From Chlorokybus atmophyticus (Eukaryota > Streptophyta > Chlorokybophyceae > Chlorokybales > Chlorokybaceae), in NCBI GenBank assembly GCA_009103225.1, contig RHPI01003642.1:797099-861098 (forward strand): 64,000 bases of DNA. The letters run 5' to 3'. A program made the translations under genes and the position numbers. The notes beneath the pieces were generated by a model, which was given only the letters and a program-made list of their open reading frames with translations, ran no database searches and was not told the DNA's origin. The first letter of the stretch is position 1. Every line of letters begins with the position of its first letter. Below, piece after piece: positions 46,799 to 57,497 of the stretch.

Positions 46799-46903
46799 TG
46801 TTACGACAAGGGTCCGGCCATCTTAGCCATAAAAGACCATGGTGGGAATTATGGCTATATCAATTTTTATGTATTACGCCCTAGCCCTTTGGCTACCGTA
46901 ACA
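46799..46903 (-). repeat. TRIM 5' LTR
   Basis: 105-bp long terminal repeat followed, on the minus strand, by the tRNA primer-binding site at about 46797-46780. Confidence 0.88.
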
Positions 46904-46908
46904 CTATA

Positions 46909-49280
46909 TCAAGAAAACATTACCGGCGCCAAAGCATGTACGATTGCATAGCAACCGAATGTGTTTAAAGAGTAAAACAAAAAACGCCGCCGTCTCCGGT
47001 GAGAACATGTTTATGCCGCGTTATGCCACTATAATAATATTGGAGCCAGGAAGAGTGTGATGGCATAGCAACTCAATGTGTCAACAGTATGTAAAATACG
47101 GGCGCCAATGTCCCCACTGGCACGTGACACATCTTATTCTGATTGATATGCCTTAATATATAGCTAATTTAAGGTTTGTCATCATGACTTTAATACGCCG
47201 CTAGCGCTCAAGGCAATTGGAGTTGATTGCCCGATCGCATTCGAAAAAAACCTCGCAAAACCACCAACGGATCTTTGCATGTTGCACACATACTTGTATG
47301 GCAGCGTTCAATCCTTTTAAAATTAAAATTCTACAACACATAATATAGTAAGTTACGATACATACAAATGGTGATAGTTCAAGCAGCAGTACAAAACGCA
47401 TGAAGATACTCGTCACCGAAATATATCATTTATAAATGGTATGTTTATGTGTCGAGTATCTTGGCATGAGTATCACGCCAAAATACTCATCAAAGCCGTT
47501 TTGCGGGCTTTGCTCAGTGCACGCTTAATCACAAGCTTGGCTTCCAACTGTTATTGTATCGCTAAAGTAGTACGCTGTGTCTTAAAATACATCATACATA
47601 TACTGTTATCGATACACATGTGGTTGACGCTACTTTTATGTCGGCTACAACGTAGCTTTGAGAGAATGGTGCACTTTACGTGAAGAGCATCGTATGGTGC
47701 CGCACCGCATCGGAAGTTTTATTCAATATTGAGCAGACTTCTGACACATAAAAAACAATTATTAAAAAATAAATCAAACATGCATTTCTATCAACACCAA
47801 ATGTAAAATGCATGGTCACACACTTATAATAGTTACCATGATTAATGTACATATGCCACGGTGCCATGTGCAGTCCCACGACGACCAACCTTTGTCACAG
47901 CCTATGATTGCTATTGCATATCATTTAATATAAAATGGAGCACACACCTAAATGATAAGAGTTAGCTAATTTTGATCAACAAATATGAACGATGTGGCTT
48001 GGTCAACATTATTTGCTACACACAAAGGCATTTTGAGATCTGCAGAGCATAGTGGCACCACATAAAATACGAATATGATATGACACATATATGAGTATTT
48101 TATAGTTATTTTTAACACAGAACTGGCGACCGTACTTTAAGTACTTGTACGCTTTTTAGTGTTTGACTTTTCGGGCCACTAAGTTGTGGAAAAAGTGTTA
48201 CGCTTATGTGCAACATGCCGCATATAAATAGAAGCAGAATGTAAAGGGCAATATCAGAAAGTTAGTGCTTTGATTTGTAGTTTTGCAAAATGCAAAACCC
48301 CCGCAATTTCTTGCCGTCACTGTCAGCGCATCATGATCCAATGTGTAAATGTAAATAGCACATGCATATCCAAGCATATTGAAGGCAAGTGACCTTGTGA
48401 TAGCACCAATGCGTGCTGATAAACACATGACATATTCATTTACACGATCATTCTTTCATTTGGCATGGCGTGCATAATTGATAGCAACATAGCGCATTGC
48501 GCAGGCCTGGCTGTACACCCAGACACTTTCCTTTCCGTGAGAGAACACTCATATGCTAATTAGCTTGACGAGCTCCACAGACCTACTCATTATTACAAAT
48601 ATTGTCTAACTAGAATGTGATTTCAAAGCTCCACAAATCATGTATCGTGTCACCTTAAGTTCATTGTAACAGTACACATTCAAGTGCAATTACCGGCTTG
48701 CTAAGTGTCAAATGATAATGATTCACTTCAATTCATATGCGGCCTATCAAATAATGACAACACATTGCACGATGTGTTAATGTTCATGATGATTAATGAA
48801 ATCGTATGCAACCATTGATCCGCCCTAACCGTTAGCGGTGGCACCTTGATATAACAATCGTATGCGGCAGAGCAACAACGAGTGTGTACACACACATTTC
48901 TACGTGCATTCCATTAACTTGACCATAAGCATTGCAAGTATCAGTATCACAGCATCTGTGGTAATGTCTTAATCATATGAGGCAAGTACACTACATCAGT
49001 GTTTTTCAGTACAATGTTGGTATGATGCAACTACGTGATAGGGCCAGCTGCAAGTCAGGGAGGAGGGGGAGAAAGAGGGCGGGAGAGGAAGCACCTACCA
49101 ACCAACTCATTCAATAACGAGGGGCACCTTCCCTACCTTTGGGTGGGAGTTGAAGTTCTTACAAGGTGCTGCGATACTGTGTTGTCCCGCATTTCAACAA
49201 GCGGTTGTTGATGCAAAGTAATAATATGCAGTTGCCGCTGCTACTCCAGCATGTGCTGTGTAACTGTGCGAGCGCTAGCA
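46909..49280. other. Gene-poor, AT-rich intergenic DNA
   Basis: No coding frame of convincing composition on either strand; only short chance frames. Confidence 0.45.
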
Positions 49281-49346
49281 CATTCACGCTAAATTTCAAT
49301 TCGTCACATTAGCGCTAATGTGACGAAGTGGAATTGAGCGTGAATG
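49281..49346. repeat. 66-bp near-perfect palindrome
   Basis: Arms 49281-49313 and 49314-49346 are reverse complements at 30 of 33 positions with no spacer; the central TCGTCACATTAGC arm is perfect (26-bp core palindrome around AGCGCT). Confidence 0.88.
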
Positions 49347-52000
49347 TGAGTGTATCAATGCGAACAGTGTGAGCAATGTTGTGTGCATACGACCATAATT
49401 TGCATTGCATATAGAGCTAATCGCTGGCCACTACGCGTTGCTTGCATGTACAGGCCGTGTATTTTAATGCATGTGGTGTCTTGCACACCACATGTTTGCA
49501 ATTGCAGTTGATGACTGTTACTGAGACAATTGTGACGCACAAAGTTTGTGGCAAGATGCTCATGGCATGCGATATTCCGTGCACATCATATGCACATATG
49601 TATACAAGCGAAGGCTTATTCCTCATTGATATTTCCTCGCTGCCATGGCTGCTTATTGCATTTGCACACCACACAGAGCAGTTGTGCGTCCGCGAGTTAG
49701 CCTACAAAGATTGATTGTTGTTGTATATTTTTCATTGCTGTGTCTGCCACATGTACTGTGCTTGCTTGCAAGTATATCAGCGTGTGATGTGTGCCATCAT
49801 AGCAAACATTTCAATAATTGAGATGGATTATTTATACACATGACGCGGCGTGTGCACAATAGCAAGCATGAAGTGTCAAGACCTTAAAGGAACTTCCATT
49901 AGCCATTTCAGCATGCACTGGTTGCCGCACGGTTCAACATGAACCGTTCAAGTTGCTTCGAGAGCTATAAGTTACGATAGCCCTTGCTCGGGGGCCTGAA
50001 TAATTATAAATCTTAAGTCAACCTCAACATGTAAGCGCCTTTTGCTTGCATGGTCTGGTGGCAATGCTCAACATAACACTATACGTGCTTAACTCTATTT
50101 AAATCTTGACACGGGTTACGCTATCACGAATAAAAGTTTGAACCTATACATTTTGATAATGATTAACGGCACCAGTATGTGCGTTAAAAAGCTCTAAAGT
50201 ATATTTTTAAAATACTCATATGAACGGTATAAGACACCAATTGTGACATCATATCCTCATCGTTTGTGTATTATGGTCGCATTTGTTTCAAAATTGTTAC
50301 AATTGATGCACATACATAGAGACGAGCTTGACATGAAAACGCATCAAACCTTCAGATTGCATACTTATGCACGTATATGAGCGTTTTCATGCCTTTTTAT
50401 TTGTTGATGTGCTTATCGTCGTGGTGGTTTGTACGTGTGTGTTGGACTAATCTTGTTGAAACAATTGATTGCATCATTTCGCAACACAGCATTTGCAATA
50501 CATCTTTTGCTATTATCATATAATGTGCGCATACAGTATAATATCTACCATCCATACATGGGGCTTTTGCACTGTAAGTGACAACTATTTAACTCTAGCC
50601 ATCTTCAAGTGCCAAGAGGTCTCTCCACCAACCCAGATGGCTGAAAGCCATCTCATGTCATGTTTAAACGAGCGGTGCGGCTGATTGGGCGTGTGATTGG
50701 GCCGGCCGGCCGGCCGGCATTAGGCACAAGACACACCATCAGGCCATCAGTGACATACGGCACCCGCGACTGCCGGGCTGCGCGGTATGCGCGGCCCGCC
50801 TGCCTCTCATTGGCTAGGCGGCAGTTATTAGCTATCGGCCGTTCAGTCTGTCAACACAATCTCGACCGTCCAAAGCTCATCCCCATGTCATGCAACTGCT
50901 CAAAATATATGCGAACTCTATATACTTTATTTATGATGTTCCTGATAACTATATGCAATTATGACTACATATAATATTATGCATTGTAATTTATAGCAAT
51001 AAGATATATATATGTATCATAAGTGCAAAATTTATATGATATATACGCACTTATACATGAGTAATCTTATATCATACATACACTACATTATATATAAATA
51101 AAAGATATACATACATATCATAAAATGATACATAGCATTATACACTTTATATGCATATAATAATATACTATGTTATATAAATATATATATAATTTTATGT
51201 GCATAATTTATATGTTACATGTGATCTTTTATACATAATATATATATATATATATTACACATAATATATGTATATAATATATATCGCAAAAAATGAGGAG
51301 AATATAGTGCACATTTGGCGGCATATGGTTTCACATGGCTTATATGATCTGAACATGTCCCACATGTATTAAGATAATACATTAAGTATCAGGGTCAAGT
51401 GCCATAACTTGGGGATGTTTTTGAGTTTTGAGTTTTGAGTCTAGCAATGAGGGCGTGCAAAGGTGCAAATCCACATGCACAATATCTCTGATGTGTAGCA
51501 AAATGTTGCGATATGATAACATATGCGGCGATTTGGTGCAACATGGTGCGATATTAGCAAATGCTGTTAAGTGTTTCAAAACTTAATAATCAACGTAACG
51601 TTCACGCCACGGTACGTGCTGCGATACTCAGTACATAATGCCGAGGTTACGACCACTAAAATAATGCTAACCTGAATTACCTTAACGTTAAGATTCAACT
51701 AAACGAAACATTGCATCGTTAGGCCACCATTTGGTCACGCATGAGATTGATCAAATGGGATCGCAACGGTGACAACAGCCAGTTGCTCAAAAAGACAGCA
51801 AAATAACCAATCATTGCAAAGATGCGTAAAAGATGCTAAAAAATATCTCAGCGGCAACCGCCTACCAACGGCGACCAAAAACTGCTAGGGATTTGTTGCA
51901 ATTGCGGCACAATTAGTGGTTAATATGGCCGCGTTTTTGGCGGTACGAGGTCGGGGCAGGTCCCATACCCCAAAGACATGCCGCCACTACTCACCCTCGT
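49347..52000. other. Gene-poor intergenic DNA with GC island and AT-rich tract
   Basis: No gene supported. Contains a GC-rich island with tandem GGCC (50701-50719) at 50670-50830 and an extremely AT-rich stretch (50930-51290) with TATATA runs. Confidence 0.45.
50930..51290. repeat. AT-rich low-complexity tract
   Basis: Dominated by TATA, ATAT and TACATA words with only scattered G/C. No internal repeat unit is exact. Confidence 0.8.
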
Positions 52001-53359
52001 TCTAACTAATCCACTCTACCCTTTAACGCTAATTGATTACACGCTATAGTTACTGCGTCATCAAACATGGTCAACAGCCGAAACATATCATGACGTTCAA
52101 GCAGGCGACCTTTATTATTATTTTTGATGCCACACATCGAACAGAGCGCGACGTGGCAGCGGGCGCTGCCAGCTACGCGTACGGTACCAAACGTACGGGT
52201 GTTGACCGCCGAACTGCCAACCGACCCAAGCAAACCCGCTTCCACAATACGGAACACCACGGCGCTCGCCGAAAATTACGAGATCCGTGCATGTTGCGCT
52301 AGGCAGACCCCGAAAAGCCTCGAAAAGTGCGCCATATTATTCCGTGGAGAATCTCCAAAATCAACATTGGCGCTCGGCGCAAACTGCGTACAACTGCATC
52401 GCCGCCGCCGCTGACGAGAAGGACGAAGAGGAGCAGGGTGAGGGTAACGACAACGAGGACGAAGAGGAGGAGGAGCTTAGGTCAGGGGTTCCTGCGCTGC
52501 TGGCACTGCTTCGTTGTTTAATCTCATAGCGCAAATTCTGTGAAGTTGCTCCGGAGCAGCGGGTGGGTAGCGGTGATGCTTGCACCATCTAATCTGATCG
52601 TGTAATATCTGGCCTGCTCTGGCCTGGTCTGGTCTAGTTCTATCTGGTCTGATCTGTTCGCCAAGGCTTTCCGCATCTTGTGTACTTAAGTCGGAGTTAA
52701 GAGTTGGAGGAAGAGTGGGAGCATATGACTATTAATCAACTGCCATCGAGTGCAGTCATTGCAAGACGGTTGTGTGTCATGCTAGGGTTTGCTTCTCTGC
52801 TGGCACTGTGAGTCTCTCTTGTTCAAGCGTGCATAGCAGAAGGAGAGGTTCTTACCTCCTAGCATGAACGTGCTTAGCATCTCGCTGCTTCTTAATCTTC
52901 GTCAGCTTCGTCAACTTGTATTTTCATACCAGAAGTTTGGGTCCTTTTAACATAACCATGCTGTTGTTGGCGCTTCATAAACCTCTTTAGGCGTCAACTG
53001 CACAGTGCGCGTCATCACCAATCAACATCATCATCATCGTCATGACAACTTCCTGCTGTTGTGACCCGCAGTTGTCTTTTGTGTCTTGCTGTTTCCATCG
53101 CCATTCGACGATGGTGCTTAACAGCACTCGTGATGTGTGGATGCAGTATTGGCGTAAAGGCGTATGCTGAAAGCGGTGCAGCAGTAGTTGTGCTGTAGCT
53201 TAGGCTTATCACCTGAGACTTGTGGTCAACACATGAATAGGCGGCTTGGATACGAGATTCCGTAATTGCATGGCCATCTCGCCAGGCGGTGTAGAATTGC
53301 ATGTCGAGCACTTGAGTTGCAAACAGTGTAAGTAGTATTCATAAAGAAAGCGGTAAACC
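52001..53359. other. Upstream region of the EamA gene; possible unplaced exons
   Basis: A plus-strand frame at 52397-52529 is strongly acidic (DEKDEEEQGEGNDNEDEEEE), but no partner exon or start is clear. A CTAGGGTTT telo-box variant lies at 52782-52790 and a loose TCTGG-based tandem repeat at 52606-52650. 5'UTR exons are possible. Confidence 0.3.
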
Positions 53360-55603
53360 ATGGGCGAGAAGGCTTCAGTGGCGTCGCAATGGGCACCCTA
53401 TGGCGCACTCGTCATAGCTCAGCTCTCTGGAGGTATGTCTCGACTCTCTTTGGTGTGTTTTGTCTTTGATTTTAGGTCATGTGTCGGTGTAGTGCAGCTT
53501 GTGGTGATGGTGGTGCTTACGGTTGTGCATGTGTCAGCCGGACAGGTCACCCTAGCTCGCTACCTTATGCAGTACTTTGTGCCGGAGGTGAGGGCAGTTA
53601 TTATCGTGCAATAGTGACAACTCTTCGTGTCGGACTAAGCAGTCCCCACTTGTACATGCATGAATACATGGGTACACGTGCGTACACAAGCGCAAGGATG
53701 CATGTATCAGTGTGCACATACATACAGGCATAGCATGCACGCACGCACGCACATGTTGGTTGCTGACCAATCCCTATGCATCGCGCCTACGCACTTACAT
53801 GCTACATGTTGGCGTAGGTGTTTGTGGCTCTGCGTGCCACAATATCTGCCATAGTGCTCTGCGCGCTTGCTGCAGCGACCGAGTGGAGGTACCCTGAGAA
53901 GAAGGTAAGCAGAAGAGACATCATCAGCATGCGCTTGTGTGTGTTAGCAACCTTGACACCAACATGCCTGCAATACCATTGCCTGCACAGCATAATGTAC
54001 CTTATAACCTACCCATGGATTTGCAAGTACCGTCAACCATTCGGAAGTACGGCAGCAACTGTGTTTGTCACGCATGTTGCGTTGCATCGTCACTTCGTGC
54101 CCAAGCGTTAGGCTTGTGCAGCACACGACAGTATCACACTCGTCACGAACAGTAGATGTAGTTACTTCTACGTGTACTTATCACAACCGTTTTTGTGATT
54201 TGCCCTTGACCATGTTGTTGTGTTTGTCCCCTCGTGCAGCCGACACGCGCAGTGCTGGTGCAGCACTGGCGGAGGCTCCTGTTCATGGGCGTAGCGGGCA
54301 TCGCATTGCTGCAGCTGCTGGCAGGCCTCGGCTTCAAGACCGCCCCCGTCATCATCCTCTCCATCACCGGCCAGATGGTCCCCATCTTTACCTTCTTGTT
54401 CGCGTACTTCCTCGGTCTCGAGGAGCCTTCAATCGCAAAGATTATTGGCATGAGTACGTAGCAGTGGCAACATTTGCTGCTTTTTGTGTGGGAGTGAAGG
54501 TTTGCGCGTAGCACCGCTCACATGATGGGTGATGGTTTTTTTGTGTCTGTGCAGCTTTGGGTGTGTCGGGTGGCGCGGTGATGGTGGATGCGGGCAAGCT
54601 AGCGGGCGAGACGGCGGTGGATGCGGGGTCTTCACCTTACTTTGGCACGCTGTGTTACGTCTTCAATGCAGTCTTCTTCTCCCTCTATTTGGTGCTCCAG
54701 GAACCTCTGTTGACGGTGCTGGCACCCCTCACACTGGCCTTCATTTCCATGTCTATTGGTACGTGCAATTGAAGCGCGCACTTGTGCATGTGGTGACGTT
54801 TGTTTTGGTGTCATGTTGTGTCTTTTCCGTGCAGGCGCGGTGACGTTGTCCTTGCTGGCACTGGCGTTTGTGTCTGAGCAGACGGCAGTGCCGCTGTTTG
54901 CGATCCCGCTGGTCGGGGCGGTCGGCTTTCTTGCGGCATCCTCCTATGGGTTCACCAGCATTGGACTTAAGGCAAGGCAGTATACATGTTTTGTTGCATA
55001 GCTTGCTGGTCGGCTCACATGGCACCATACTGAAAGAGAGTTTTTGCGCAGAGCACATCAGCCGTCACCACGGCTCTGTCCGTCACGTTGATGCCGCTGT
55101 TTGTTGGGTTGCTATCCACAATTTTCCTGCACGAAGGCTTTGGTCTGCACGATATTCTTGGCGCTCTGCTTATCATATCAGGTGAGGGCCTTGCTCTGGA
55201 AGCTTTGCTGAATGGTATATGTGCTGGTTGACTGATGCACACGGGCACAGGTGCCATGTTGGTGATATGGGCGCGCACGCGGGAAGTGGCCAAGCGCAAA
55301 GCCAGGATTTTGGACTTGGAAGAGGTGGCCATTGTTGGCGTTGATAGAGGTGGTGGTGTTAAGACAGAGGGTGTTGGGTTGAAAGCCAAGGCGGGTCTGC
55401 TGCTGGGTTTGGGAAGTCGGGCGGGGTACGCTTCTTTGCAAGTGGACAGTAACTCGGGCGAAGAAGATGTTGCGGACATATACGGCTTGGCTGATGATGA
55501 GGAGGGAGATCAGGCTAGTGTTGTTGCTGCCACATGCGAGGAGAGAGAGAGCTTCTCTGATAGTGGGTTGCCGCGAGCTCATGTTGAGAGGACGCATCTT
55601 TAA
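53360..55603 (+). CDS. EamA/DMT-superfamily transporter
   Basis: Predicted 430-aa drug/metabolite transporter with about ten membrane helices in two EamA repeats; substrate unknown. Eight exons: 53360-53432, 53493-53587, 53818-53904, 54240-54453, 54555-54758, 54835-54971, 55052-55181, 55251-55603. Helix segments include ALVIAQLSGVQLVVMVVL, FVALRATISAIVLCALA, FKTAPVIILSITGQMVPIF, GTLCYVFNAVFFSLYLVL, VPLFAIPLVGAVGFLAASS, ALSVTLMPLFVGLLSTIF and GALLIISGAMLVIWA. In the second repeat the order Thr/Pro-rich helix, E-G-F-G, G-A-L-L-I is usual for EamA (LGE.....IGA.LI). The last 110 residues are a hydrophilic tail with acidic patches. The intron after exon 6 uses a GC donor (AAG then GCAAGG). Exon 2 was fixed by phase; the stronger-looking acceptor at 53475 gives a stop. 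A CRT-like assignment was considered but EamA fits better. Confidence 0.85.
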
Positions 55604-55666
55604 GATGGGTAATTGTTTGCACCATCTTGTGGCTTGTGATTTGGGATGCATTGCCGCTTCACTATT

Positions 55667-55797
55667 GCCGGCGTCAACCGACCGTGGCTTGTTGGAAATC
55701 GGCAATTTGTCAAAAATCGGCAGGCAGGTCATTGCCTTGCAATTATACGACAAACTGCGGCTTTAGCCCCACAAGGCTACGGTCGGTTGAACGCGGC
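55667..55797. repeat. Imperfect fold-back just after the EamA gene
   Basis: A left arm at 55667-55695 (contains CAACCGACCGT) pairs with a right arm at 55768-55797 (contains ACGGTCGGTTG), with small bulges and a loop of about 70 nt. It may be a small fold-back element or a 3'UTR structure. Confidence 0.6.
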
Positions 55798-56850
55798 ATA
55801 ATGGTTTGTCACTAGGCTATCAGGCTCATTCTTTATAGCTGCTCACTGCCGCTATAGCTGCTCTTGAGCACAACCTCACAAGTTGCGTGTTTTGCATGTC
55901 GTACATTGGGCAAGAGTAATGCAACGGGCACACACACCCTTCAAGGCTTTGTGGAGGTTTGTATGGCATCACTACACATCAGCAGTTTTATACGTCTGCA
56001 AGCAGTCTAGTGGTGACTAATGTTAGGCTGAGATTTGTGCGTGTAGCAAGTTGTGCTGCATGCTGCTGCAAGGCATGTGCAATGTGTGCAGCGCATTACT
56101 TGCATGTATAGGGTATAGAAACGTTCTGAGCAAGCACAGCCCTAACAAGCCAACCTAACACATTAGACACAGCAACCACAAGCTAACGTACAGAATAGTG
56201 CTTTGACTTCGGTGGACACATGTGCAGTACAGGCGGAGTGTCTGGGTTGTGTCAACTACTCACCACTCCGCAGCATCAGTGACCACAGCAAAGGTGGGAA
56301 CTGCAACAGTTGCAGACTAGCTCGTCAGATGGTTGCAAGCAGTCTTTTGTGCAGGAGTTGTGGTGCCCAGATTGTATGATAAATACAATGCAAGAATTGT
56401 GCCATGTATGAGAGTGTGACACGCACATGCATGAGTGTAATATGACTCATACCCTATGCATGAACAGTCTACGCACCACACCATGAAGCACTCTCATTCA
56501 CCACCGGGCTGCTAAGCTAGCTGCTGCCTACCTACCTTCTCTACTGCCCATACCCCATTAAACATGCATGCGTGCATAGGGTATATACCGTATAGTCACA
56601 CATGCACAGGTATGTTGTGACCTAAAGCAGCAGCATCCACGCACGTCAGGCACATACAACAGCAGCCCACATACAGTTAATGAACACCACCCCGGTGCAT
56701 GCGTGTGTCATCACCTGCACATGCGCCTTAATTAGTGGCCTTGCTCCCGCAGTAGCGACCACACCATCAGCAGACCCAAACGGACTCCCCCTCCTGCGTC
56801 ACCCACACCCCCGCCGCCACCTCCGCCCGCCTACTGCCATCTTGTCAACT
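55798..56850. other. Intergenic spacer, no gene seen
   Basis: No supported frame. C-rich from 56760 to 56840, leading to a telo-box. Confidence 0.4.
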
Positions 56851-56856
56851 GCCGCC

Positions 56857-57300
56857 TTAGGGTTTGGTCTTTCATCCTATAACCTAGTTTAGACACTGCC
56901 GAGCTTTGGTCATGCTTTGTCGAGTGACACTTTGGTTTACTCTTGCAACATTGAGGGATTGCACCAACTTGATGTTTGAACGCGAGATAGCGCAACAGTA
57001 TCGCCATAGCCATCATTGCTATAGTATGCAACCTAGTCTTGCGCAGGACAACCAAACCAGCTGCAAGACACACTGTGATTTCAACCCTGATGGACACTTT
57101 ACTAGTAAGTGCAGCTAGCATCAGCACTACCTCCTCCAGCGGCTTCAAACTTTAACGCAATCACCATCAAGACAGATACTACGATTTCCTCGGTGGTTGC
57201 ATGTCCAACAGTGACATCCGCGGTGATAGCACGAGCTGCGCACAAGAACGTCAGCCCTGCTGATGTGTTCCATACAAATCGTCTACAGAATATCAACTGA
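56857..57300 (+). CDS. Possible small plus-strand gene behind a telo-box
   Basis: A TTAGGGTTT at 56857-56865 follows a CCGCC-rich stretch, as at other gene starts here. Downstream, 57116-57300 is open to a TGA and encodes about 60 residues of normal composition (for example NFNAITIKTDTTISSVV), preceded by an acceptor-like GTGCAG. A 5' exon (ATG at 56912, in an open frame starting MLCRVTLWF) is possible but the joining donor is not clear. The opposite strand (57296-57102) is also open, and could be a 3' exon of the SLC35D-like gene instead. Family unknown. Confidence 0.25.
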
Positions 57301-57497
57301 GAAGCACCAATTCAGACAACAGCAGTGCTGGGCATTGCTCAACAAAAAGGCCGAAGGAATGGACAGGCCGCAGAGCAATCTTGCCACCACACCTTTGGGT
57401 GGTGCCAAACAGCTGCCACTCTCAGACAAATGCAAGACACCCATGCCATGTACACAAGGTGGACTGCATGCATGGTGACGCAATAGCTGGAACTGAC

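Larger units (their letters stand above)
46264..46903 (-). mobile_element. TRIM: 640-bp non-autonomous LTR retrotransposon
   Basis: Two 105-bp direct terminal repeats (46264-46368 and 46799-46903) differ at only two positions, begin TGTTACG and end CGTAACA, and are flanked by the 5-bp target duplication CTATA (46259-46263 and 46904-46908). The element reads on the minus strand. Directly after its 5' LTR (46903-46799) comes TTGGTATCGTGAGC, close to the standard initiator-Met tRNA primer-binding site. Directly before its 3' LTR is a purine tract, AATGGGGAGGTG. The 430-bp interior has no retroviral-type coding frame; it holds GC-rich hairpin units and a three-copy tandem repeat. It must have moved by enzymes supplied from elsewhere. 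Confidence 0.88.
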
